From: Sceloporus undulatus
Lineage: Eukaryota; Chordata; Lepidosauria; Squamata; Phrynosomatidae
Length of the DNA stretch: 64,000 bases
Assembly: GCF_019175285.1 (NCBI RefSeq)
Contig: NC_056527.1
Location: 113,738,230 to 113,802,229, forward strand
Direction of reading: 5' to 3'
Of this stretch, positions 42,111 to 54,300 are shown in pieces; position 1 is the first letter of the stretch, and each line of letters starts with the position of its first letter. The notes under the pieces are model-generated. The model made no database searches, was not told where the DNA came from, and saw nothing but the letters and a program-made list of their open reading frames with translations. Both the position numbers and the translations under genes were made by a program.

Positions 42111-42150
42111 CACAGTGGCACAGAATAAGTCTGTCTTCTTGACAAAAAAG
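42111..42150 (+). promoter_or_regulatory. Recombination signal of IGHV8
   Basis: Perfect heptamer CACAGTG; nonamer ACAAAAAAG (42142-42150) after 24 bp, the same unusual spacing as IGHV7. Confidence 0.82.
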
Positions 42151-42259
42151 GGGGAAGCATGATCTTTATAGAAACAGTTGCTCTGCCTCTAAGTTTCTGC
42201 TCCAAAGCACAGCTCTGGTTTTCATTCAGGATGAATCTACAATAGCATAATTAGTTTTT

Positions 42260-42353
42260 TGTGGGGGGTTTTGGGCTATGTGGCCATTTATTCCTGATGT
42301 TTTGCCAGCACCTGTGACTGGAATCTTTGGAGAATTCCAGCATGGGAGTGAGT

Positions 42354-42391
<38 letters not shown>

Positions 42392-43085
42392 TATATATAC
42401 TGTGTGACCCTTGGTTGAGAGGAAGTGATTTACATGTGAATCTCTGTGTTGATCTCTTGTGGAATGGTGAGGCCTCAGGGTGTCTATTTAATTAATGATC
42501 CATTGTTTGCTGGGAAATCTCCTTGACTCTGGGTGATTTTCATTTGCATGGGCTGGGTCTTAATTTTGGTGTTTTGTTAAGGAGTAGTAGCCAAACTTTG
42601 TTTACTTTAAGGATTTCCTGTTGAAGTTGTCCAGCTGTTTATGGATTTCAATGGCTTCCCTGTGCATTCTGACCTGATAGTTCTTGGCATGGTCCAGAAT
42701 TTCAGTGTTTCCAAATAGCATTTTATGCCCAGGATGGTTTATAACTTGTTCTGCTAATGCTGATTTTTCTGGCTGACCTAGTCTGCAGTGTCTCTTGTGT
42801 TCCTTGATTCATGTTTGAACACTGCATTTTGTGGTCCCTAAGCAGACTTGTCCTCAGCTGCATGATATGCGATAAAATCCTGCATCTGTGAGAAGGTCTC
42901 TCCTGTCCTTCAATGAGTGCAGAATTTGCTGGATTTTCTTGGTCAGTTTGTAGATCGTCTGGAAGTTGTGTTTCCTCACCAGTTTCCTTATTCTACCTGT
43001 GACTCCAATGATGTATGGTAAAAATACCTTCCCTTTGGGTGATGTACTGTTGTCAAGCCTCCTAGGCAGTATGCAAATCAACTTC
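42260..43085 (-). mobile_element. Penelope-like element fossil, C-terminal part
   Basis: Antisense remnant of a Penelope-like retroelement. A minus-strand frame gives PYIIGVTGRIRKLVRKHNFQ, then KKIQQILHSLKDRRD and DAGFYRISCS, which is the link from reverse transcriptase to the GIY-YIG endonuclease domain; further low-coordinate sequence continues that domain in decayed form. It is broken and 5'-incomplete. Its right end is next to a Tigger/MITE-poor region, and a GT microsatellite lies inside its low-coordinate end. Confidence 0.7.
42355..42388. repeat. (GT)n microsatellite
   Basis: About 17 GT units. Confidence 0.95.
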
Positions 43086-43250
43086 TATGACCTTTTTCAA
43101 GTCATACTAAAGGATAGTATTCAGTGCTGAAATCCAGCAGCATTTTAGGTTCTGGACAACACTGCAAATATTAAAATCATGGAAGTGAGGCTCTGGATAG
43201 CTTTTCTAATTTTTTTTGCAGGGTATAAGGAAAGCTCCCATTTTTTCAAT

Positions 43251-43255
<5 letters not shown>

Positions 43256-43294
<39 letters not shown>
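43256..43294. repeat. (GT)n microsatellite
   Basis: About 19 GT units. Confidence 0.95.
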
Positions 43295-43297
<3 letters not shown>

Positions 43298-44285
43298 GCT
43301 TCTTTTGATCTGTTCCTGTATTATTTTCCTGTCCCTCAGAAACTCTGAGGATACCAGTGGAATATTTTAAAAATATATCTGCAATTATGACATTTTCTGC
43401 AAAGAAATTAATATGAAAATATTATTTCCCAGATAGAAAATGCTTTTTCCTGCAAAGAAAAAGCTGTTTTCTGCCAACCCCCCCCCAAAAAAAAATTGCA
43501 TACAAATTTTGGGCAGAATACATCCTAAATTGAAAAGATTCTCATCAGTCTGGGATTCTTATCATAAGGACCTCTTGACATTTCAAAAAAGTGTATACAA
43601 CACAACAGCCTGCAAAAGGTACAAAATTAAAACATTTTTGATCATTTTTTAAAAAAAATATTTTCAAATATTATTTCCATCTCTAGGAGGAAAGTTAGAA
43701 CTGTGGCAACAGTGCCAAAATCATGATTAAGTAGTGATTGTGGATACAAAACAGTTATGGGTGAGCAAATCTAGGCAATTATTCCATATCCACTATAGCT
43801 ATTTTGTCACAATTTTGATATGATTGCTATAGTTGTAACTGCTTCCCCTAAACCACTTTACTGAGCATCCCTCTATGGGGAAAAGGGAGTCTATCCTGCT
43901 GGCGACTGGGAGTATGGTTGAACAATGTTTCCATCAGATTTGGGGAAGAGGTCGGGTCAGGACAAGTTACTTTAATTAATTATACTTAACTATAATGATA
44001 TTCCTCATAATTATCTTGAATACAAGTTAAAAAGCTCAAGGAAATTGACAAGCTTTTTCATTGTGTCAGGACACACTTTTTATTAAGCATAGAACAATTT
44101 ATGAATAGCCTTTATATTCCTAATGTGTATCATGTATCTGCAAAGGTTGGCTCCAGTAACGACAGTTATAAGCAGACACATGTAAAATGGGTACATGCGT
44201 GTGTCTATTGGTCAATCACATTTGGGAGCAAAGTGAAGAATGCGAGCCATGGAATGAACTGTGTGCCAGTTTTATCCAGGAGGAT
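43295..44285. other. Spacer upstream of IGHV9
   Basis: A + T rich, no gene or repeat family recognised. Confidence 0.5.
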
Positions 44286-44293
44286 ATGTAAAT
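44286..44293 (+). promoter_or_regulatory. Octamer variant ATGTAAAT (IGHV9)
   Basis: One mismatch to the octamer, 106 bp before the leader ATG; same variant as at IGHV3. Confidence 0.7.
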
Positions 44294-44391
44294 GTAGAAG
44301 GAACTTGCTCTTTAAATCAGATGTAACTGGTTACACCCAGAGACCTTCTGATACTTCCCAGATGATCAATCCCAAAGCATCAGTTGGAAAC

Positions 44392-44835
44392 ATGATTGCT
44401 TGGCTCCAATTTGTTGTCTTCTTAGCTGTTTTCAGAGGTATTTTTTCTTCCTTCAAATTCCAAAAGTTTGCTTCATCCTGGGAATTAATGAGACTGTAAT
44501 ACTATGCCACCTCTTTCTTTGCAGGAGTTCAACTCCAAGTCCAGCTGAGTGAATCAGGAGGGGCAACTAAGAGACCAGGAGAGTCCTTGCACCTCTCCTG
44601 CCAGGCCTCTGGGTATTCCTTCAGCAGCCATAGTATTCACTGGGTCAGGCATACAACTGGAAAGAGACTAGAATGGATTGCCTGGATATATGATGATGGG
44701 AGCAGGCTCTCATATGCCAACTCAGTCCAGGGCCGCTTCACCATCTCCAGGGACAATTCAAAAAGCATGCTCTATTTGCAGATGAATCATCTGAAACCTG
44801 AGGACACTGCTGTGTATTACTGTGCAGCAGAAATA
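44392..44835 (+). CDS. IGHV9: Ig heavy-chain V segment, functional-looking
   Basis: The leader exon at 44392-44437 encodes [15 protein letters not shown] and has the donor g/gtattt. The V exon runs 44525-44835 after the acceptor ctttgcag. The open frame shows [40 protein letters not shown], a typical clan III FR3 ([20 protein letters not shown]) and [12 protein letters not shown]2 has HTTGKRLEW instead of QAPGKGLEW. Leader and framework group it with IGHV3 and IGHV5. The RSS is close to consensus. Confidence 0.92.
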
Positions 44836-44874
44836 CACGGTGAGAGGAAGTGAATCCAAACCATGATAAAAAGT
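44836..44874 (+). promoter_or_regulatory. Recombination signal of IGHV9
   Basis: Heptamer CACGGTG (one mismatch), exact 23-bp spacer, nonamer ATAAAAAGT (44866-44874). Confidence 0.8.
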
Positions 44875-45009
44875 TCCTTTCCTGTTGACTGCTTACAAAA
44901 TTGTGTCAGAGACACAAGAACACAGAAATCAACCCAACCAAGACCATTAGCCTTTTATCTGTACCCCAGTTGTGCCAAAACATTTTGATTTGAGCTTTAG
45001 CTAGTGTTG

Positions 45010-45235
45010 TGTTGTGGTTTGACCACTGGACCACAACTCTAAAATCCAGGGTTCGAATCCCTACCCAGTCAGGAAAACACACTGGGTGATCTTGGGCAAG
45101 TCAGGCTCTCCCAGTCTCAGAGAGAGGCAAAAACAAACTGCCATCTGAAAAAATTGACAAGAAACTCGTGTGATAGGTATGGTTTAGGAACACCATAAGT
45201 TGCAAATAACATACAGCAACAACAACAATAACTAA
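45010..45235 (+). repeat. tRNA-derived SINE, sense, near full length
   Basis: tRNA-like head tgtggtttgaccactggacc, B box ggttcgaatcc (45050-45060), body acactgggtgatcttgggca, aggcaaaaacaaactgccat, tail aacaacaacaataac. This is the clearest sense copy in the window. Confidence 0.8.
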
Positions 45236-45787
45236 ACAGAACAGCCTTATCTACAATTCAAATAATAATATGCACAGCTTGAAAAAGTTGCTTTTTAGAC
45301 TTATGAATCCAGAGTTTGTAACCATCATGGTCATGTTTCTGGAGGATTTGTCATCACAAAAGCCGGTTTCACAACCTCTGTTGACAGTCATGCCCTCCAC
45401 CAAAGAGGTGGAAATGGTCCAGAAGCAACCTTTAGTTTCTTTTAGATGTGAGAGTAGAACAAAGATGGTACCTGATTAAGCCACAACCACCTTGTTCCGC
45501 TGATTTCAGCTGATCTAAGTTCAACTAACCTTCTCTGAATCAAATACAAAATACCAAAGAAATATGTGGTGCACTTTTGTAAAATTTTGAAACTGTAGCC
45601 TAAATTTTCATCAAACAAATGATAACAGAAGACATACCAAGAATTGGACTGATGCGTCTTTCTCAAAATCTATCAGCTGCTAGGGAGGTGATTCACCCCA
45701 GCCCCAGATAGTTTTAATCAAATATCTCTATAAAATTCTAGCATACTTGCCTTTCCCACCAGGCAATGAGAAAACCAGCTAGATTCT
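45236..45787. other. Spacer between IGHV9 and V2R-C 3' end
   Basis: Nothing recognised; holds the presumptive 3' untranslated region of V2R-C near 45700-45787. Confidence 0.5.
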
Positions 45788-48700
45788 TTAATTCTTCCTC
45801 CTTATCAGATGTTCCTTCTTGTTTAGCTCAGGCCTCAGAATAATGATGTAGCATTTAGGGGCAAAGATACAACCCAGTAACCCAGTACTGGAGGACAAGA
45901 TGGAGAAGATTTCCACTGCCACCATGCCTTTTCCTCTTGAACTCCAGTAAGTAGGGACAAAGGAGATCCACACACTGCAAAAAGCCAGCATGCTGAAGGA
46001 AATGAATTTGGCCTCATTAAAACTGTCAGGTAATCTGCGGGCTAAAAATGCCACAATGAAACTGGAGACAGCCAGGAGACCCATATAGCTCAGGACACAG
46101 TAAAAGAGGATGATGGAGCCTTCATTACATTGCACAATGATTTCTTCAGTTGCTGAGTTGAAGTCCAAATCAGGGAATGGAGGAGAGGTTCCTAGCCAGA
46201 CAACACAGATTCCTGCTTGAATAAGAGGGCAGCAAAGCACAATGGAATTGGTCATTCTTTTCCTTACCCATTTCCGTATTTTTGACCCTGGCTTGGTGAC
46301 CATGAAAGCAATCACCACAGTTATGGTTTTGGCCAACACGCAAGAAACGGCTACTGAGAAGATGACAGCAAAAGCCGATTGTCGAAGAAGGCAAGTCAGT
46401 TTCCCAGGTTGGCCAAGGAAAAAGTAAGAGGAAAGGAAGCAGAGGAGGAGGGAGACTAGCAGAATGTAGGTGAGGTCTCTGTTATTGGCTTTGACAATGG
46501 GAGTATCTTTGTGCTTAATAAAAATCCATAACACCAAGACGGTGATTAGGGAAAATAAAGCAGCAATTGAAGCTAAACTCATCCCTAATGGTTCGTTATA
46601 AGACAGAAAGCTTATGGTTTTGGGGATGCAACCATCTTTGTGCTTGTTTGGATAGTGATCCTCTTGGCATCTGGAACAGTCTTTCATGTCTGTAATAGTA
46701 GTAAGAGATGAAATCCAATGTCAGCTCATGTTATCTTACAGAACATTCTCATTTTGCTCCTGATATGGGAAATTTTGCCTATAGAAAGTTCTGACTTATA
46801 GTTTCTACTCTAGAGACGGCCATAAAAAAATGCATTTTAATACTATCACAATTGTTCCTAGGTTTATTGACATTATCATTTGTCTAATAAATCTATCCAT
46901 TGTATTTAAACTTTTTTAAAAAAAGAAATCTCTATTTCTTCTCAGAATCTATTAAAATATTCCTGCAACTAAGTTCTACTGAGGGATATTGCAGCACAGC
47001 TATAGGGCACCCCTTTGGCACTGCACCATCTGGACACAGCGCCAGAGACATGCCTTGATGCGGTGTGCCATCTGGAGTGGCTCATGGTGTCAGGGCACCC
47101 TGGATGGGGGTGGAGTCAGGCATGTATCGTCAGGATGCTGCATCCCAACTCTGTCCCCAGGCCGGTCTTTCAGGCCAATCTGTAAAGGCCCTAAGTCCGC
47201 ATATCAATAGTGTGCTGCACTTGAGGAATATAGGGTTGTGGCCCATGGTCATTTTTCACTTGCAAATAACCATCAATTAACATGTTCCAACAATTTCAAT
47301 GAGGAAATGTTCCATCGGATGTGGTGGAACCTACCAGTCCCATTTGCAATCTTCCCTTCTGGGCACAGAACACAATCATAGCAGCAAAATGCTTCCCCTT
47401 CCTTGCTTTTCTGCTGAGTACCAGGCTGACAACCATTGTTACACAATGAAAGGGGCAAAACCTAGTCATAAACAAGAAAAGAGGGGAGGAATTAAAACAA
47501 AAACACCAACAACAGCATGTAAAACTTGATCTTCCTATGAAGAAGCTAGTTACTCAATTTAATAATGTCTGCATAAGAAGAGGTTCATATATGGCAAGTA
47601 CAGTAGAACATTTATCTATCTAACTCAGTATTGGTTGCATAGACTAGGAATCAATTTCTACACTTTCAGATATAGACCTGATTGAAACCATGGTGCCAAA
47701 CAATTATATCATCATTTATGGTGAATTCCTTTCCCTCAGGTGCACTGAGATCCACTCTTCCAACTTTCAGTCTCTGGAAAGATGTATTTGGAAACGTGAC
47801 GATGTTATATATATCAAATCCACTTCCCATTTCCAATTCATTGTTCAAGGACACTGTTTCTCCAGCTGAGTTATTAAATGAAATGACTTGAAGAAATTTA
47901 TGAAGCTAGATGAAAGAAGAAAAGATACAAAGGAATATGAAGAGTTTTCTGTCTATCCCTCCAAAAATATATTTCTGACACATAGGAAAATCACATGTGT
48001 TTCTTCCCAGACTAATGCAAAGCATGGGGCACAATTGGGAATGACACAAAAATCTTTGTATTCTCATCCATTGGGGAGAACTGTAGGAATTACACAGACC
48101 TGCATTTTTTTAAATAAAACTTAAAAAAATGTGTCCTGCTTTTCTAGGAATTTGGCATTCTAGATCCAAAAGTGACCTCCAACATGAACAGATTTTTCAC
48201 AACTTGCTTTGATATTTCTATGTTGTAATATGAGACTGAATGAAATGATTCCATAAATAATTATCTTGCAAAGAGTAAGAAAGGGGTTGAAGTCTTCCCA
48301 AAGACTTTCAATACACTTTCATTCATTGACTACAAAACAAAAACACTAAAAACAAATTGCACTGAAATGGCAGCATCTGCTCCTAATTAAAGCTGAGTAA
48401 CAACTGATAAAAATATCAAACTTGTGAGAGAATTGTGTCTGGTACAAGATTTTTATTGTGCTTTTCAAATTCAGCACCCAAAATGCATTAAAACAGTTAT
48501 AATATTGGGGAAAAATGTTGTTGTTGTTATTATTGTTGTTGTTGTTGTTGTGTGTTTACCACAAGGCTATTTTATTCTTTCTTGTCTGCCAAGATTAAGT
48601 ACAGGAAAATGTGCTTCCTTTTTTCATATTTAGCTAGCCTCATAAAATGTTCCAGAAATCTTCTTTCTATTGGCATATACATCAAGAGGCCAGAGTCATC

Positions 48701-51700
48701 TCCATACCATGACAAGGCTTTATAGTCTTTCAAATCTTAATACAGTCTTTCAAATTTGCTTAGTCTGGAAATAAACCATCTGTGAGAAATTATCTCGCAT
48801 TTGTCACAAATGCAAGTATGTACGCACATGTGTGCATATATCAGGATACATTTTTAAACCAACAGTAGATGCATTACCTGCCAAGACAGAACATCTTGGT
48901 GATCAACCACTCTGTGCTTCACCATTGTTCTGTGCTTGAGTCTAGTTGTGCCCCTGACATGCAAAGCATGAGCCACAGCATAGACTGCATTATAGATAAG
49001 GTAGCTGTGACCAGTCATGAGCAATTCAAAAAGAGGCCCAGGAAGACTGTCCAACTTCTCCTCACCAGTACACATCCCATCAGAACTCACTGACTGCCCT
49101 GAATTTGGAAATTCACAGTCAAATGCTTGCTCCCAGAAATCATGGATGAAACCGTCACCCTGAGTCCAATGAGGTTTTACAGTGTGAAGGAATTCCTTAA
49201 ACCCTTTAACATCTTTTGCATGAATTGTAAAGGAAATGGCCCCATGGAACATCTGGAAATCCAAGCCCCTGTGAACACTTGCTGAGACAAAATTAACCTG
49301 AGATGTCATAATCCACACTTTCCCAGTAGTTATGACTTCATTGTCTCCCAGCCACAAAGATGTTCTAAGCCATGCTGTCGTCAGAGCTTCTCCACTGATG
49401 ATGAATGCCTTGGCTTTCTTATCGCCAAAATGTTTATAAAAATTTGAGAATGTAAGGAAAATGTCATCCAGTTTATCCCAATGAGAATCTTGTGGGATTC
49501 TTGCTTTGAAGGCGGAACAGATCTTATTTTGGGAAAGCAAGTGCTCCATGGTTTGGAGGAAGTGTTCTCCATTGTCATCATCCATAGCAAAGAGCCCAAC
49601 CCATGTCCAATGAAAATGCTGAAGTAACCAGACAATTCCCATGTACTGATTGGTTTCATTTGGGGCCATACGGTAAAAGGAAGAGATCCGACTTGTTTTG
49701 CTCTTCTCTGCAGGAAATGTGTCATATGTGAGCTAAAAGGAAATTTGTCTATGTTATAGGCTCTGCTTGCCACTGCAAAATAACATGCAAATACAACTAA
49801 ACAACAAGAAGGGAAATCCCATAGGCACAGCTATGTGCCATTGCTTCTTCCTGTGCTCTTCAAAGGTATCTCTTTTCCTTTCCTGGATCAAGTTCTCCCA
49901 GAATATATCTGTGCTCCCAAGAAGTGAGTGGAATTAATCATTCAGGGAAGTCTGAATTGCAAGAAGAAACATGGATTGGTTGTAGGAACCACACAGACAA
50001 ACTCAGTTGATAATCAGCATGGGGTAACAGAAGTAGCCTTATTGGTTTTCCCAAGGCAGTCACCCAAAAAGAAAAAGAAAAACAGTCTATCAGGGAGAGT
50101 ATTCCTCCCTGAAATTTGGAGCAGGCAATGCTGGCATGCACACAGAACATAATACCAAACACATGAAGAGGGAAGCAGAGATGGAGACTTGCTTTATCTG
50201 ACTACTCCCAAACTGTTCCTGAGTTACAGCAGTGTAGTGGCATGAGAGTTTATACAAGATCACTGGGGATGGAGACCTTAGCAGATAAGACGACAGCTAA
50301 GGCTGGATTTTTAAATCACCACCTTTAATATGAAATATTATCCAGAGCCTGCACACAGCTGTATATCAGTCACTGCAAAGCATCTTCCCTTCCTCTAGCT
50401 CAAAATTTGTGGGACTCTTCCTGTTCAGGGGAGACTGATCATCCTCTTTGATGCTTTGCATAGCTTTAAAGGGTTTTTCATTTCCAGATTACTTAGATTC
50501 ATACCGTGTGTGGTGGGGATAACTGCAGGAGGCCTATGAGGGTGAATTTTCTGCCTTTTGCAAAGCTGTAAAAACTTTTTGGATCAGCTGGAGGAGCTGC
50601 ATGAGAGCCCAAATCTGCACTCTCCTCAATCTATGCAAAGCTCCTGACTCTGTTTCCATCATTTCTGTTGCACAGAGCTTCTCCTGAATCTCTTGCTGCT
50701 GTCTTTATCTTTATTTTTCCCTCTCCTGTGACTATACCCCTCCCCTCTGAACCTGCACTGCAGAATTAATAGTTTCATACTGCTTTAACTGTCATGTTAA
50801 GAAGTTAATGTTAAGGAGAGCTCTAGTGCACCAACAAACTACAAATCCTAGGATTCCAATTTCTGGAGCTATGCTTAACTTTACCACTTTTTGGCTTAAT
50901 CTCTGAGAGGGAATGCAGGTTCATCCAGAAACAGAAAAGATTCAAGCACCATCCACTCATGGAAATTCTACATTCCCAGAATGAAAACTCAGCTGGGCCC
51001 CTCCTTTTCTGAAGCTCAAAGTTATTTCCAGAACTGCAGATGGAAAGTAGTTTATGCAAATCCCCATGTTCCTCATGCAGAACTCTTACCTGTGGGATCT
51101 TGAAAAGACTTAAGATATCTGCCATATGGAAAGAGGTATCAGAGCTAAGTCCCCCAATGATGGCTGCAAGGTGTTTCTGTGTGCCACATTCATAGTTGGG
51201 GATAAATCTATACATTTTGAAGAGCAAGTCCAGAGTAGTCCGATAGGTCATCCTTGCATCTAAGTAGCTGTCATATATGTGGAAGCCAAGTGTGACATTG
51301 GGCAAGATCTTGGGATTATCATTGATTTCATCAACAGCAAATACCAATGCCAATGCATGCTGGTAGAGGGCTGTCACTGTGCTGTGAACAGAATTAATTT
51401 ACAATTTTAGAGACAAATTCTACATGGTTCAACTTGCTATAAAATCAGTAACTTGTACCTAAAACTGATTTAAAAAGTAGGGGAATCCTTTTGTCATTGA
51501 CATTTTTTGGTTAATGGACATTTCAGCCCAAATATAATTGTATGTGTTGCACTTGAGCATGTCATCTCTGCATAATAGTTCGATACACTAGCTATTGTCT
51601 GATGTATGTCCATTTGGATTCATTTTCTTTAATGCTCACAAACACAAGATTCCTTTGCACAATGATATTTCAGACTAACACAGCTATGTCTCTGAATTCT

Positions 51701-53440
51701 ACACACAAACACATACATTCTTTTTCCTATTTGTATTTGGATTAAATACATATAAGCAAAATGAACACTTATTTTATTTGATGCCCATGAAAGTCGATAT
51801 CCTTTATTAGCATAGATTCCAGTCTAAGGAGGCAGCCATATACTTACATACATGAATGAATACCATTGAATGCTGTGCATCATATTTGTGAAAAGGCATG
51901 GCTAGTATTATTATGTAAATCTGTTCCCACTAAAATAATTGTGAAAGTTAGCCATCGCTTAACAAGCTCCATTAATTTCAAGTAGAATAAAGCTGAGCTA
52001 ATTTGCAGTCCAATACATTTCTACTTAGAGAAGTAAGTCCAAAGAGTTTGGTGGGGCTTATGAAGTTAGTGATGATAGTTTCTTACAGATTTTTGAAGGT
52101 TTAAGTGATTTCAACAGTCTGGAGTTGGGATTTTGGGTGGATAGAACATTGAAGAGATGTTCAGTTTTACAAGAAAGATTAGTGAAAGGACGGGTTGGAT
52201 TTTTATGAATTCATTGTTTTAGCATGCAAGATGCATTTTCATTTATATTTCAAATAAATATAGTGATTAAATAAAAGAATTGAAAACAATGGTGTTGTAA
52301 GCCAACTTGAGCTCCAGGCTTGGAAAAAGGAAGAGAGGAGAAGAGGAGGATGTTGGGGAACAAAATTAATGTGGAAAACAGAACACAAAAATACAGTTAA
52401 ACAGAGGGATAACTTATGAAACCAGAAATGTATGAAGACTCCATAGAAAAGGCATCTTATGTTTGAGATGACATGTGGAAGTTGTTGTTTTTTTTAATTC
52501 AGAAGTTCAAGAAGATGAACACCCGGTTGGATGATTATGGTACCATACAAAGTAGCTTCACAAGAAGTTGTGCTTTGTCAAAGGCTGTGTGCGGTGCCTA
52601 AAACAGTTGATCATTTTGCAGACACACTTATAGCTGTCTCCCCATCTCTCACTCCCTTCAGTCTTACTTAGTGTGGTTCCAATAGACCATTATGTAACAA
52701 ATGAGTTTGAGAATATGGTATCCATCATACTGTCGGAGGCAAAATTGTTAGATTCAGCATACACTATACTTCAAATGTACAAAGATTTGACATATATATA
52801 TATATATATATATATCCTTTTCTCTGACCCACCTGTTTGGTGCTAACAGCTAAACTGTCCACCTGTGAAATATCTTCCTACTGTATAGAGCATCTTTGAA
52901 ATAGCATTATGTAGGTAGGTATGCACTGAACAGTTCTCCAGTCCCCCTCCCAAACAAAAATTTCTGCATTTTCCTGGCTTTGTTCCACTTTAAGGAACAC
53001 TCTCCTTAGTTTCCTTGTAAATTCTGTTTGTAGCAGTATTCAAAGATATACCTGTGTTAGTCTCTATCAGCATAAGAGGGAAACTTGTAGGATCTTTGAA
53101 GCTAACTGAGGGGGGGATCTGTAGTATAGGTTTTCATAGGTTCACTCTATTTCACTGGATGCCTCCAAATGATACTTTGCAAACTAACCAGATTCAGAAG
53201 ATACAAAGTGTGGAAAGATCCTTACTATGGAACTGAAAACAAGTCCTTTGAAGGATGTTCCTTGAAGAAAACTTCATGAAAAACATAATAGATCTGAGAA
53301 ATTATCCCACCAATGAGGACACCACCAGGTTGGAGCCATTCATGTGGAACGAGTAAAGTTTCATTTGGGAAACATGTCCTCTTATCTACATTGCACACAG
53401 CAAGAAGTTGCAGAGAGAACACCACAAGCAATTGCAACAT
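45788..53440 (-). CDS. V2R-C: complete six-exon vomeronasal type-2 receptor
   Basis: Class C GPCR of vomeronasal neurons. Minus-strand exons: 53440-53226 (signal peptide [16 protein letters not shown], then [15 protein letters not shown]), 51381-51090, 49732-48878, 47905-47678, 47461-47335 ([20 protein letters not shown]) and 46689-45788 (7TM). Lengths 215, 292, 855, 228, 127 and 902 nt give 873 codons with stop; phases 2,0,0,0,1 agree at every junction and all introns are GT-AG. No stop or frameshift is visible. Motifs: [80 protein letters not shown]. The TM exon is closest in wording to V2R-D, suggesting local duplication. IGHV9 lies under 1 kb beyond its stop codon. Confidence 0.95.
46985..47200. 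repeat. GC-rich unclassified block in V2R-C intron 5
   Basis: GC-rich sequence (ctatagggcacccctttggc ... caggccggtctttcaggcca) unlike its A + T rich intron; probably a transposon remnant. No partner copy was identified with certainty. Confidence 0.4.
48516..48550. repeat. (GTT)n microsatellite
   Basis: Interrupted gtt units just downstream of V2R-C exon 3. Confidence 0.9.
49733..51089 (-). other. V2R-C intron 2
   Basis: It includes a half-copy of MITE family P at about 50745-50870 (cctgcactgcagaattaata ... caaactacaaatcctaggat), and a perfect ATGCAAAT near 49787 with no V segment after it. Otherwise unrecognised. Confidence 0.6.
51382..53225 (-). other. V2R-C intron 1
   Basis: Mostly unique A + T rich DNA. 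An AT microsatellite lies at about 52794-52815. Bases 53035-53210 read gatatacctgtgttagtctc, tgtaggatctttgaagctaa and so on, a common sauropsid interspersed repeat also seen near 56130 and 59975. Confidence 0.6.
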
Positions 53441-54180
53441 TCTGTCAGGAAAGATTGTGGTTGTGGAGTCAACTGTGCCCTTCCATGGCGCCCAGATGAT
53501 TTGACTGGGCTTTTTCTGCCAATAAAACTCTAGAAGAGAAATTTGTAAACTTTGTGCTTAGAATGGTATAGATGCCTGCCTTTTGTACTAGCTGAAACAC
53601 AATGATCCAAGTCTGACCTGTTGTGTGTGTATGTGTGTGTGTCCTGCCTATTCTCCCCTATTCCCAGCTCTCCCTCACAATGAGGTTTATTTATACCCAT
53701 TTGTACCCATTTCAGATTTGTCTACGCTTGCTTTTTTTTCCTAGTAGGCTTTTGGTAAGCCTCTGGAACTTTGGCCATCTGAGCAAATTACAGCTAATTT
53801 GGATAATTATAGAAGAAGGACATTACTTCTCTGGAGTTTGGCTTCTGAGAAGCATTTCTAATAGCAAACAAGTTTTTTTTTTCCCTATCCAGATGTGATC
53901 ACACATTTTCTCTGCTCCTTGGTGACACAGAAAACAGAAAACAATTTGCAGCATTCCATGGTGAACAAACACCAAGTTCCTTAATTCTACATTTATTTTA
54001 CCCATTTCAGGGGTCTTGGAGGTCAATTAAAATGCCACCAAAGATTGTAAGAGGAGCAAAATTTGGGAGGGTTCTTCAATGGGAGCAGAGAGTTATGGTT
54101 TAGAGATGGCTGAAGACCTTTTACTGCTCTTTAAACCTTTAAAAACCCTGCATACTTGTAATGGCACCAGCCCACATTTC
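53441..54180. other. Upstream region of V2R-C
   Basis: Promoter side of V2R-C. A tgtgtgtgtatgtgtgtgtg microsatellite lies near 53622. No promoter motif could be assigned. Confidence 0.5.
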
Positions 54181-54300
54181 ACATACCAGTCTCCAACACC
54201 CTGAATATACCTGCTCTGGTCTGATTTTTAAAGCTAAGCAAAGCAGAGTCTATTTATTATTTGAATGGGAAGCCAGGAGGAAATATCAGAGAACTTTAGG
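54181..54300 (+). pseudogene. 5S rRNA-derived sequence (pseudogene or SINE3 head)
   Basis: The order of blocks matches 5S rRNA: caacaccctgaatatacctg, ctctggtctgatttttaaag, ctaagcaaagcagagtc, then tatttgaatgggaagccagg and aggaaatatcag. These correspond to CACCCTGAACACGCC, TCGTCTGATCTCGGAAGCTA, AGCAGGGTCGGG, TACTTGGATGGGAGACCGCC and GGGAATACC. It is diverged, so not a working 5S gene. It may be a processed copy or the head of a 5S-derived SINE. Confidence 0.78.

Noticed and set aside
45050-45060. ggttcgaatcc B box suggesting a tRNA gene
   Set aside because: No cloverleaf with paired acceptor stem; the flanks match the SINE family found at many other places in the window.
49381-49773. 130-residue minus-strand open frame
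   Set aside because: It is a shadow of V2R-C exon 3 in another frame. The real frame carries the [17 protein letters not shown] motif and splice-compatible ends.
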